Shown piece after piece: positions 54,336 through 64,000 of a DNA stretch of 64,000 bases (position 1 is its first letter; each line of letters starts with the position of its first letter). The notes beneath the pieces are model-generated. The model did not search any database, was not told the origin of the DNA, and saw nothing but the letters and a program-made list of their open reading frames with translations. The position numbers were made by a program, and so were the translations under genes. Source of the stretch: Amaranthus tricolor (Eukaryota > Streptophyta > Magnoliopsida > Caryophyllales > Amaranthaceae); NCBI RefSeq assembly GCF_026212465.1, contig NC_080056.1:17549606-17613605 (forward strand). Reading direction: 5' to 3'.

Positions 54336-57300
54336 CAGGCATGGCCACGGTCCGGGTTGGTCCGATTCCGTTCCGGTTCCATCCGGTTCCGGTTCCACCC
54401 GGTTCCGGTTTCATTTGGAACCTGTCGCGAACGGTTCCGGTTCCGGTTCCGGTTCCGGGCGGTTCCAAACGGTTCCTTGGCGGTTCATGAGGCGGTTCCG
54501 GCGATTCCAACTCACGGGACGGGCGGGTCGGACCATCGGTTCCATTTTTATTTTTTCTTTAAATATTTATATAATAAAAAAATACTATAATATCGCGGAC
54601 GTACCTTTGATGATTACTTGATTATTAGCGAAATTCATTGCATGACAAGTTGTCATCGTTATTGAAATATTTACTAAAAAGAATGAAAAAAATAAATTAA
54701 TAAGAAACGAATCAATGATAATGTCGATAAAGATGATTAATAAAAAAAGAGGGAGAAAATGGACTTGAACCTAGTACCCAAATGAATACTAAGCTGCCTA
54801 CGTATCCCGAAGGAATCAAAGCCCACGTAGTTCTTTGTCATACCTTTTATTTATAGTTGTTGAATGTTGATTTATCGTTGTCGTTTGTCGGATTGATCCT
54901 ATTCGTCTTCGTCATCATCATGTGGTTGATTAGATGCTTCCGCTGACTCTCCTCCTGACGATGATGCAGATGTATCCATCATCATCCATGGATCATCATC
55001 GTCATCTTGATCATCATCATTCCTTAGTCCTTGTGTTCGAATCTCCGCTTGATCCCAATCTTTCTTGCAAACACATATTTGAATACTATGTGGAGCAAGA
55101 CGAGATCGCTTTTCGTCCAAAACTCTTCTACCTGCACTAAAAGCAGACTCTGACGCAATTGTTGACGAGGGAATTGCAAGGATATCCTTTGCAATTCTCG
55201 ATAAAATGGGAAATTTAACAGATTTTTCTTTCCACCACTCCAAAATATCATAGATACTTTGGTCTATTTCAAAGTGGTGTTTAAGATAACTATCTAGTTC
55301 TAAGTATGAGGTCGAGGAAGAAGAAGATGATCCTACAAAACTATCATCTTGAGTCATTATGTTAGCTATTACCGAATTATAGTAAGAGGGATGTGCCGAA
55401 ACGCTAGCACGCCTAGACATATCGCGTTTCGGGTTATATACACTAGCGTAAAAAACATTGAGTTCTGCTAAATAATTTTTACATGTTCCTACATAATTAT
55501 GTACATCAGTAGACGGGCGATCTAACGATTGGTAATAAAATCCTATTACTTTAGTAAGGACCTCAGTTTTAAAACGTGGGTCCAAAATGGTTGCGATTCC
55601 ATAAATATAAGGAAAATCGGTAAAATATGCTTGCCATTTTTCCATCATATCTGCAAGAATCGGCCTCAATTTTGGGTTAGTATCTTCATGTGTATATTTA
55701 AGGAGATGATAAAAAATAGTAATACATTCACTTATTACTAAGTGAACGTTCGGTTCATAAACATAAGAAAACATCTTAGTCGCGTGGTCATACGCTTCTA
55801 ATATGTTATGTACACCTATAGCTAATTCCCAAGTGTCATCAGCTATGAAACTATCTGTACACTCACTATATAGTTGTGTTATTACTGGGCGATAAGCAAT
55901 CGCCTTTCTTAATAAATCGTTGGTTGAGCCCCAACGTGTAGGAGTATCTAATGACCAATACACTTTTTTAAGTTGGTATTGGTCACATAATTGTTTATAT
56001 CGTCTTTTTATCTTTCCGATCCTAAGCCATTTCACTATATCCCTAATTGGTTCTAATAAACCACTTAATTGTTTTATGCCTGCTTGGCAAGATAAGTTAA
56101 TTATATGCGCACAACAACGTATGTGTAATAAGCTACCCCCAAGGATTAAACTAAAAGCAGGTTCGTTAAACAAAAGTTCTATACATTTAATGTTCGCGGT
56201 CGCATTATCAGTTGAACAACAAAATATTTTATCTAATAAGTTCCATTCTCTACATATCTCTACTAATCTATATTTTATGTTTTCACCGGTATGTCTTTCT
56301 GGCATTGTCTCAAAAGCAATTATTCTTTTTTGCATAATCCAATTTCGATCTATCCAGTGTGCTGTTACACACATATAAGGTTCTAAATGTGGGGGAGCAG
56401 ACCAAATGTCAGTTGTTATGCTAACCCTACCATTAAACGATTTAAACATTTCAACTAATTCATAGCGCATTGATTCGTATAATTTAATTGTGCGTCTTTT
56501 AAGAGTGCTCCTAGGGATTGCTCTATATTGTGGTTGCAAAGTTTTTCTATTGAGACGCTCGTATGCCCTACTTTACCGTGGTTAAAAGGCAATTCATCAC
56601 AAGTTACATACCTAGAAAATTCATCAATCATGTCATTACGATTGTATCTAAAAGGCATACCTGTGATGGGAATGTCCCATTGTGTCTGTCGGCTTCCACT
56701 TGTGGTCCCGCTCCCGCTTGCTGCATGAGTTTCTTTTGTGATTCCATGCTTCTTTGCCAAATGTTTGTTAAAAGATCCCGTACCACCACCTAACACGTAT
56801 TCACAAAACACAATAAATAAATGTTTATAAAATATGAATATATGATGTATCAATGTATTATGTATGTCAGTATGTATAAAAAACTTAAAAAGTATTTACC
56901 TCTGGCGAAACTGTATGAAACTAAGGGCTTTACTCCTTGACTTTCACAAATTTGACAAGTGCATAAGAAAATATCTGGATTCTCGGTTGGTTCTTTTGTG
57001 AAATACGACCACACATGTGAAACAGCTCTACCACTAGGAGGTGGCATTGCCGGAAAAGGTTGTCTTACTGGTTCATCTTCATCTAAATAAATAATTTAAA
57101 ATTATAAAACTATAATTAAATAAATAAATAATTTAAAGTTTAATTAATTTGAAGAATAAAATTATAAAACTAACCGATAGTTTGGAAATTGACTCGTTTA
57201 CCATGAGCTTGTCTTTGTTGTTGTTGTTCTCCTTGTTCTTCATGTGATCTTGTTGATGACTGTCGAGATATATTTATCCCAATTGGGGTCGTTGGTTCCT

Positions 57301-58177
57301 CTTCTTGTTCTTCTTCTTCATCAATTTGTATTTCTCTTTCCATTTCTTCTGCATAATTATGTAACTCCGGGTCGTACCCTTCCGGATAATTATGTTCATA
57401 ATTATAATAACTAATGGAAGGTGTTGTTGATACCGACGGTGTAGAAGTGGCCTCTCTTTTGGACGAACTGGAACCTCCCAATGATTTTGCCACTTTAGTA
57501 ACTTTTTTGTGGCTTTTTTCAAAAATGAAGACATGATTGATAATATTGAAGTAATAATAGAAATATAGAATTAAGAAATAAATAAATAATTAATTATGTA
57601 ACTAACTAAATTAAGAAATAATTAAAAGACTAATTATTTAATTAAGAGAATGATTGCGTAATTAAAGAATTAAGTAGAGAGAGTAAGTAGAGAGAGTAGG
57701 AGAAGAGATGAGTTGTGAATGAAAATGATTGAAATTGATGAGTATTTATAGGGGAAATTCCAACGGCTAGAAAACGGTAATAAAACGACTAGTTTGACCG
57801 GTTCCGGTTCCATGGAACCGTTGAGCCGGTTCACCCGGACCGGTCCCGGTCCCGGTTCCGGTTCCGGTTCCGGTTCCATGGAACCGTTGAGCCGGTTCAA
57901 CCGGACCGGTTCCGGTTCCGGTTCCGGTTCCGGTTCTCTGGAACCGCTGGACCGGTTCTCCCGGACCGGTTCCGGTTCCAATTCGCGGTTTTTTTTCCGG
58001 TTCACGACGATTTTTTCCGGCGGTTTCACAGTTCCGGCAACTTTTTTTCCGGCGGTTTCACGGTTTCGCGGTTCGGGGCGGTTCGGAACCTGTCGCAAAC
58101 GGTTCCGGTTCCGGATCCGGTTCCAAGCGGTTCGGGACCGATTCGGTTCCGGGTAACCCGCCCCGTGGCCATGCCTA
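54336..58177 (-). mobile_element. hAT transposon, full-length copy 2
   Basis: It is 3842 bp with ends CAGGCATGGCCACGG (left) and CCGTGGCCATGCCTA type (right; the left end has C for T) and a perfect 8-bp TSD ACTCCACC (54328-54335, 58178-58185). It is closely related to 35032-38648, but has a longer GC-rich subterminal region at its 5' end (57790-58177, with tandem blocks of GGTTCCGGTTCC hexamers). It is inserted in the protease region of the copia element. Confidence 0.96.
54899..57534 (-). pseudogene. hAT transposase, copy 2 (frameshifted)
   Basis: It has the same exon plan as copy 1. The ATG (57534, MSSFLKKAT) is intact, but one A is missing from the following A-run, which shifts exon 1. 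The true frame resumes at 57493 (AKSLGGSSSSKREATS). Exon 2 carries the BED finger start (57047-56910, VWSYFTKEP, FLCTCQIC). Exon 3 has a one-base deletion near 56578 (HGKVGHT instead of HGESRAY). After it, 56539-54899 is open for 546 codons with the catalytic core (SITTDIWSAPP, STDNATANIK) and dimerisation domain (IASESAFSAGRRVLD). It is probably inactive as a full-length enzyme. Confidence 0.9.
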
Positions 58178-58185
58178 ACTCCACC

Positions 58186-59325
58186 TTCACACGTGATTCT
58201 ACACCCGATCTTATCAAGAGTACCCAAAGACAAAAGATTCTTTTTTAAACTCGGAACATACCTAACATCGGTTAAGGTCCTCACAATTCCATCAAACATC
58301 TTCACTCTAATGCTCCCATTCCCAACAACCTTACAAGTCGAGTTGTTCCCCATGGTAGCATTTCCCCCATCAATACTTTCAAATGTATGGAAGAAAGTTT
58401 TGTTGGGAGTCATGTGGAATGTGCACCCCGAGTCAAGAATCCACTCATCATTATCTTTGTACCCATGTGTGGCAACAAGTACATCACCATCATCACTATC
58501 ATTCACATAACTAGCATTTGCATTACTAGTTCTTTCCCTAGCCTCCTCTTCATTTTTCTTTTTTAACTTCCAACAATCCTTCTTGATGTAGCCTTTAAGC
58601 TTGCAATAATTACAAGTTTTATTTTTATTTGGCCTAATAAACTTGGACCTCCCTATACCCTTGTTTCCACTCCCACTAGTAGAACCTTTCTCTTGTGACC
58701 TCCCTCGCACAAACAAACCATCACTAGCATTGATTTGTGACTTTTGTGATAATTGTGAATCGATAAGATCCCTTTGTGTCAAGGAACTCTTCACATCATC
58801 ACTACTCAAATTATCTCTACCATAGAGTAGAGTTTCTCTAAAATTTTTATAAGAAGGGGGTAGAGAACATAAGACGTAAATTGCCAAGTCTTCATCATCA
58901 AGCTTGACATCAATGTTTTGCAAATCCATAACAATGGAATGAAATTCATCTAAGTGAGGTTTCAAGGATTTACCTTCCTCCAAGCGTAGATCTTAGAGTC
59001 TACTTTTCAAAAGTAGCCTATTGGTAACACTCTTGGCCATATAGAGTGATTCCAACTTCTCCCACATACCCTTGGTTGTTGTTTCTTTAACAACCTCTCT
59101 TAGAACTTCGTTGGAAAGGCATAATTGAATTGCCGATAATGCCTTTGAGTCTATCTCTTCCCATCTTGATGCGGTAATTCCTTCCGTCATCTTATCTACA
59201 CCATCAATGGCCTTATGCACACCATTTTGGATTAAAATGACTCTCTTTTTGACTTGCCATAAGCCAAAATTTACATTTCTATCAAACTTCTCTATGTCAA
59301 GCTTCATTGTAGTCATGATTCTCAA
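58186..59325 (-). pseudogene. Copia gag and protease start
   Basis: It starts MRIMTTMKLDIEKFDRNVNF at 59325, the typical gag N-terminus of Tork/Tnt1-like copia elements. A stop at 58993 replaces the residue before NLR/DLR. The rest continues as MEEGKSLKPHLDEFHSIVMD and QKSQINASDGLFVRG. A knuckle CNYCKLKGYIKKDC has Tyr where His is expected. Protease follows (WILDSGCTFHMT, about 58440), and the frame is then cut by hAT copy 2 at 58177. The long frame that runs on past 58177 is an accidental fusion with transposon end sequence. Confidence 0.9.
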
Positions 59326-59374
59326 ATAACAACTTCTTAAGACACCGTAAAATCAACTTGGCTCTGATACCAAT

Positions 59375-60152
59375 TGAAAATGTTTTCCAAAACCCTTATG
59401 ATGCTAAGAACGATACAAACAACAATGAACAAAACAACGTTTGACAATGTAAACTAAACAAAAGAGACACAAGGATTTAAAGAGGTTCACCCAATGATGG
59501 CTACGTCCTCTGTGGTGTGTAGTTTCTGTTTATATTATATCAAAAGTATAAACAACACTTCTAAATGAAGAATTACAATTGAGCAAGAGATAAAAACAAA
59601 AGGATATGTGTTTGGCTTAGGGTTGTGTTTGATGTGTTTGATGTGTGAGTATGAGAGCTCTATATATAGTATTAGGTACATGAATATCAATAGCTCACTT
59701 GAATACATAGTTAATATTGAGTAATGAATAATATGAAATAACTCCAAGAACTTGAAAGGTCGAAAAACAGCAACCCATGCATATCAGAAGATCCGCTCGA
59801 CCGAAACAGGGAGCTCGCTCGGTCGAGCGAACATGAGCTACATTCTGGAGCATTCTGTCTGACCGTTCGACCTATCAAAATGACTCGCTCGGTCGAGCGG
59901 GTAGGTCGAGCGACCTTTCTGATCCTTCTGTCAGAATTCTGATGGAGCTACTATAAATCAAGTCCCTTCTTCTTCTTCATTAATCTTCATTAACACCCAT
60001 AATTCATCATGAATACTCTCCACATAATTACATCCATTTGCATTCCACAAACCAAGAGTCACACACATGATTACACACTTTAACTTGTGCACTCAAGTCA
60101 CACATACCATTCGTAACATTACAATCTATCTTATACAACACAATTCTTAACA
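59375..60152 (-). repeat. Copia 5' LTR
   Basis: It has a TATA-like GAGCTCTATATATAGTA (near 59660) and several palindromic GCTCGGTCGAGCG motifs at 59790-59910. The resemblance to 25970-26860 identifies the family member in intron 4. Confidence 0.8.
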
Positions 60153-60703
60153 AGAAATCGTTGCACTAGAATAGACTATTGATACCCAAAAGATGGTATA
60201 CCATTGATTTCCCCGTTGGTAGCTTGCCGCTAACCTGCTTGATCTTGGTTTCATTGCGTTCTTTATTCCAAATGTCTTCAAAAAACAATCGTGATATGGA
60301 TCAGTTATGAAGATTTTTCAAATGACAAAGCCTATTATACACCCTTCTACAAAACCCAATGATCTGAGTATCCAATCAATCACCTTAGAGTCTTCTCTTT
60401 TGTCACTGGACATGATCGATTTTCTACAGGGATTGGATAAAGGAGGTCCACAAAGTGCCAAGTTTCCAATGAAGGAGCTATTATCAAAAGTGTTGAACTA
60501 TAAACCTTGAGGTATTGGTCCTACTAGACGATTATGAGAGACATTAAACTTTTCCGAAAATGGTAAGCTGCGGAATTTCCCAGGAATCTTTCCCGATAGC
60601 ATGTTTTGAGAAAGGTCTAATGCTTCAAGGGCATTTATATTTGCAACTGATGAAGGGATTTCACCAGTAAAACGATTATTGGGAAGATTCAGTGATGATT
60701 TCC
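60153..60703 (-). pseudogene. C-terminal fragment of a leucine-rich-repeat receptor-like protein
   Basis: Receptor-like proteins are plasma-membrane proteins with extracellular LRRs, often in immunity. On the - strand LRRs are clear: LNLPNNRFTGEIPSSVANI, NALEALDLSQNMLSGKIPGK and FNVSHNRLVGPIPQG. The capping motif follows (SSFIGNLALCGPPLSNPC), then an acidic spacer, a transmembrane segment (GFVEGCIIGFVI) and a short tail. In-frame stops at 60498-60500 (TAG) and 60318-60320 (TGA) break it, and no kinase follows. The N-terminal side ends at a copia LTR inserted at about 60704. The rest of the gene should lie beyond 64000 if it survives. Confidence 0.85.
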
Positions 60704-60894
60704 GGTTAAACACCGAGAATTTTGTTTTTATTAAAGTTTCTGTGTTTCTGATTATTGTTCTATATATCTTATTCAATGATGATGATGATAATATATACAG
60801 AAAACTTAAGGTAACTGCTAAGGTAACTGCTCCACTAATCTCCACTAATACAATAACTGTCCTATATGAATAATTGTTAATACACAATCTAACA
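60704..60894 (-). repeat. Copia 3' LTR (short)
   Basis: About 190 bp on the - strand, TGTTAGATTGTG to GGTGTTTAAC. The terminal CA is not clear, so the left edge is good to a few bases. The frame 60498-60968 is LTR read through into LRR sequence. Confidence 0.65.
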
Positions 60895-63800
60895 CTCCCC
60901 CTCAAGTTGGGTCGTAGGGTCACCGACACCCAACTTGCATAAAACCTCTTCAAAGAACTGAGTTCCAACTGCCTTTGTAAGAATGTCTGCTAGCTGATTC
61001 TTGGACTTCACATGCGGAAGCTTGATTACTTGGGCTTCTAATTTCTCCTTTATAAAGTGCCTCTCTACTTCTACATGTTTGGTGCGATCATTTTGAACTG
61101 AATTTTCTGAAATGTTGATAGCCGCTTGATTATCGCAATACAGCTCGCAACTCCTTTTAGGAGGGAATCCTAGTTCAGTTAGTAACTTTCTCAGCCATAG
61201 GACTTCTGTGATTCCCTTTGCTACACCCCTGAACTCAGCTTCTGCACTAGACATGGCCACTACCTTTTGTTTCTTGCTCCTCCACGTGACTAGATTTCCT
61301 CCCACTAGAGTACAATAGCCTGAAGTTGACTTTCTATCATCTCTATCACCTGCCCAATCTGCATCTGTATATGCCACAAGATCAAGGTGACCATTTTTCT
61401 GATAAAGTACTCCCTTACCATGGCACCCTTTGAGGTATCTGAGAATCCTATAAACTGCATTCATATGCTGAACCTGAGGCTTGTGCATGAACCGGCTGAC
61501 TACTCCTACTGCATATGCAATATCTGGCCTTGTGTTAGCTAAGTACATTAAATTCCCTACCATGCGTTGATACTGCATGCGATCAGCTAACTTTCCTCCT
61601 TCAATCATCTGTAGTCCATGGTTCATCATCATTGGTGTCTCGATGGGCTTGCAGTCCAGCATCCCTGTTTCAGTTAACAGGTCTAAAACATACTTCCTTT
61701 GAGATATAAAAATTACTTTGTTTGATATAAGAACTTCAATCCCTAGAAAGTACTTCAGCCTACCCAGATCTTTCATCTCAAATTCTTGAAACAGTTTTCC
61801 CTTCAGATTTGAAATTTCGTCTCTATCATCCCCGGTGATGATCATGTCATCAACATAAATTATCAGGCATGTTATTCTGCCTCTCCTTCGTTTAAGGAAC
61901 AAGGTGTGATCTGAATTGCTTTGCCTGTAGCCAAATTTCTTCATTTCAGAGGTAAATCTTCCAAACCACGCTCTGGGGGATTGTTTCAGCCCATATAGAG
62001 CCTTCCTCAATCTGCACCCCTCATTCTCCGAGAATCCTGATGCAAACCCTGGTGGAGCTTCCATGTACACTTCCTCCTGTAGATCTCCATGCAGAAATGC
62101 ATTTTTAACATCAAATTGATGCAGGGGCCAGTCTAAGTTTGCTGCAATGCTGAACAGAACTTGAATTGTATCAAGCTTAGCAACTGGAAAGGTTTCTGAG
62201 TAGTCAACTCCATACGTCTCAGTGTACCCTTTCGCCACCAGTCGAGCTTTGTACCTTTCAATCGTGCCATCTGACTTGTACTTGATCGTGAATACCCATC
62301 TACACCCGACGACTTTCTTTTTATTCGGTAAGATGCACTTCTCCCATGTGCCATTCTTGTTAAGAGCGTCAATTTCTTCCTCCATCGCCTTTCTCCAATG
62401 TGCAGACATTAGGGCTTCTTCAACTATGACTAGGCTCTTGGTTGTATCTAAAGTCGCCTTAAATGCTAAGGCACTCTGTGACAAATTTCCTGATCCGGAC
62501 AACTTTTAAATGGGATATCTTGATCGTTGTGCTTCATATTCAGGATCATATCTTCTTGGAGGAACCCCTTGAGTGGAGCGAGGAGGTAACATATATGAAG
62601 CATCATGAACCCTTGTTTCAATTGTATCTGTGGCAACTTCCTCAGTCAAGGTGTCAACAAACCCATTATCACTGTTGCCTGTGTCAATTTCCTTGATCGA
62701 AGTATCAATATCAACTGTCACATTATCACTGTTAGTGCTTGCTGAAACAACTTGATCAAGAGCTGTATGACTTACCTGATGGTCAGACAGGATTGGTGGT
62801 GGTAGAGGAGTGGATAGACCATCTTGGTGAAGTGACTCTGTAGCATTGTCAACTTGATCTTTTTGGTGAAGGTTGGGCAACCATGGACTGACTAACCAAC
62901 TGAGATCATCATCGTCATGATGCTTCTCCCCCTGACGGCGAAGATGGGGATAGTAGTACTCATTCTCGAAGAACTCACAATCCATCGTGGTAGAGATTTT
63001 TCTAGTCGAGGGATTATAGCACCGATAACCCTTTTGATTGCGACCATATCCAATAAAGACACATTTCACTACTCTTGGTTCAAATTTGTTTCGTACCCTC
63101 GTTGGACAATGAACGAAAACCGTGCACCCAAATATACGAGGAGGGAGAATATGTGTAGAGGGTATAGGGAAATGGGTTTGGAGGGTGGCTAGGGGTGTGT
63201 GGTATTGGAGACTCTTTGTGGGAAGCCTATTGGTAAGATTATTAGCAGTAGCAACGGCTTCCGGCCAAAGATATGTGGGAACATGAGAGTCAAGCATAAT
63301 AGCACGGGTGATCTCAAGCACTGTGCGATTTTTCCGTTCTGCCACTCCGTTTTGTTGGGGTGTGTTAGGGCAGGATGTTTGATGTATTAGGCCTTTTTGC
63401 TTAAAAAATAGGTCCATGTTAGAATTGATATATAATCTACCATTGTCAGTTCGGAGCATGCGGGGTTGGGTTTGAAATTGGGTACAAATCATATTATAGA
63501 ACTCAATAAACACACGAGAAACTTCAGATTTCTGTCTAAGAAAATAAATCCAACTCATGCGAGTACAATCATCAATAAATGTAATAAAGTACGAAAAACC
63601 ATGTAGTCCTACAACTGGAGCAGGGCCCCACACATCAGAATGAACAAGCATGAAGGGCACATCAACTTTATTCAATCTGTTAGAATATGAGTGTTTGTGA
63701 CTTTTTGCAAGAATACATGTTTCACACTTAAACTCAGGTTTTATTCCTACAAAATTAGGAAAAAGTTTTTCTAAGTACCCTATAGAAGGATGTCCCAGAC

Positions 63801-64000
63801 GTCGATGTCATAGTTGCATTTCCTCTGGCCCGCGAACAAGTGTCGCTTTGCCTTTTTGAGTCTCCTCGTCCAAACAGTACAATCCATCTCTCTCAATACC
63901 ACGCCCAATAATTCTCCTTATCTGAGCATCCTGCACAATACAACAATCGGGTTTCATGAGAACCATACAGTCAAGATCTCTCGTAAGCTGACTTACTGAC
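60889..64000 (-). pseudogene. Copia pol: integrase, reverse transcriptase, RNase H
   Basis: One - strand frame. The HHCC/GAG-pre-integrase region (HRRLGHPSIGYLEKLFP, about 63800) follows a stop at 63808-63810, where Trp is normal. Integrase (63675-62900: HSDVWGPAPVVGL, FIDDCTRMSWIYFL, NTPQQNGVAERKN) runs to a stop at 62506-62508. Reverse transcriptase and RNase H (62505-60889: GCRWVFTIKYK, FDVKNAFLHGDLQEEVYM, YVDDMIITGDD, YTDADWAGDRDDRKSTSGY, SSAEAEFRGVA) are open to the end. The motif ETFPVAKLDT lacks the Ser usually found before Pro. Only two stops are seen, so this is a fairly young but defective copy. Confidence 0.92.

Larger units (their letters stand above)
51765..60152 (-). mobile_element. 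3'-truncated Ty1/copia element, split by hAT copy 2
   Basis: A 778-bp 5' LTR (59375-60152, TGTTAAGAATTG to CATTTTCA on the - strand) is followed by primer-binding site TGGTATCAGAGCC (59357-59373), gag, protease, integrase, reverse transcriptase and part of RNase H. It is cut off at 51765. The 3' LTR is missing. The hAT element 54336-58177 lies within the coding region. Relatives of its 3' end lie in intron 4 (25970-27480). Several stops make it inactive. Confidence 0.88.
60704..64000 (-). mobile_element. Ty1/copia retrotransposon, left part (continues beyond the window)
   Basis: On the - strand the polypurine tract TTGAGGGGGAG (60895-60905) precedes an LTR of about 190 bp beginning TGTTAGATTGTGTATTAAC at 60894 and ending near 60704. 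Integrase, reverse transcriptase and RNase H are present; gag and the 5' LTR lie beyond 64000. It has integrated inside the LRR coding sequence. Confidence 0.85.

Noticed and set aside
57670..58983. A 437-residue frame as one protein
   Set aside because: It fuses copia gag-protease to the end of an inserted hAT element at 58177. The second half is transposon terminal sequence.
60498..60968. A 156-residue frame as an intact LRR gene
   Set aside because: Its first half is copia polypurine tract and LTR. Only the part left of about 60704 is LRR sequence, and it ends at an in-frame stop.

Overview
This is a plant nuclear window: AT-rich, intron-containing and made largely of nested transposable elements. 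The families present (Ty1/copia, Ty3/gypsy chromoviruses, Cassandra TRIMs, hAT, PIF/Harbinger, Stowaway-type MITEs, CACTA ends) and a type-B response-regulator gene indicate a flowering plant, probably a eudicot. I cannot name the species. Long (AT)n microsatellites recur throughout.

The main host gene runs from 5466 to 30485 on the + strand. It is a five-exon type-B-like (GARP-domain) response regulator of 667 aa, stretched over 25 kb by transposon-filled introns. I assembled the exons from splice sites and reading phase: 5466-5595, 7096-7251, 15168-15473, 25263-25339, 29151-30485. The receiver domain has Asn in place of the phospho-acceptor Asp. The GARP DNA-binding domain is complete. The C-terminal region carries degenerate NM-x-NF repeats. 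The frame stops 3 nt before a good splice donor, and a further 45-codon open segment in matching phase lies at 34660-34797. The last exon may therefore have been cut off by a recent stop codon.

Region by region: 1-5080 holds simple repeats, a gypsy gag/protease fragment, a copia LTR remnant and a broken PIF/Harbinger element. Introns 1-4 (5596-29150) hold copia remnants, two Stowaway-like MITEs, a 970-bp non-autonomous hAT with an 8-bp target-site duplication (TSD), two Cassandra elements with 5-bp TSDs, a minisatellite, a chromovirus fragment, a complete copia element (17469-22596) with apparently identical LTRs and a GTTTC TSD inserted in that chromovirus, and an inverted duplication of a copia end. 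30489-34659 has a CACTA end and LTR-like sequence with a 239-bp tandem duplication. 35032-38648 is a complete hAT element with an 8-bp TSD.

From 40177 a Tekay-type chromovirus on the - strand has 2.3-kb LTRs and an extra acidic ORF upstream of gag. Its right LTR is followed by the start of a second copy, so the two share an LTR. That second copy ends abruptly at 51764 against a truncated - strand copia element (51765-60152). The copia is itself split by a second hAT copy (54336-58177, 8-bp TSD). At 60153-60706 lies the C-terminal end of a leucine-rich-repeat receptor-like protein gene, broken by stop codons. A third copia element (about 60704 to beyond 64000) interrupts it.

No RNA genes in the ordinary sense, CRISPR arrays or prokaryotic features were seen. 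The Cassandra LTRs do carry 5S-rRNA-derived sequence.
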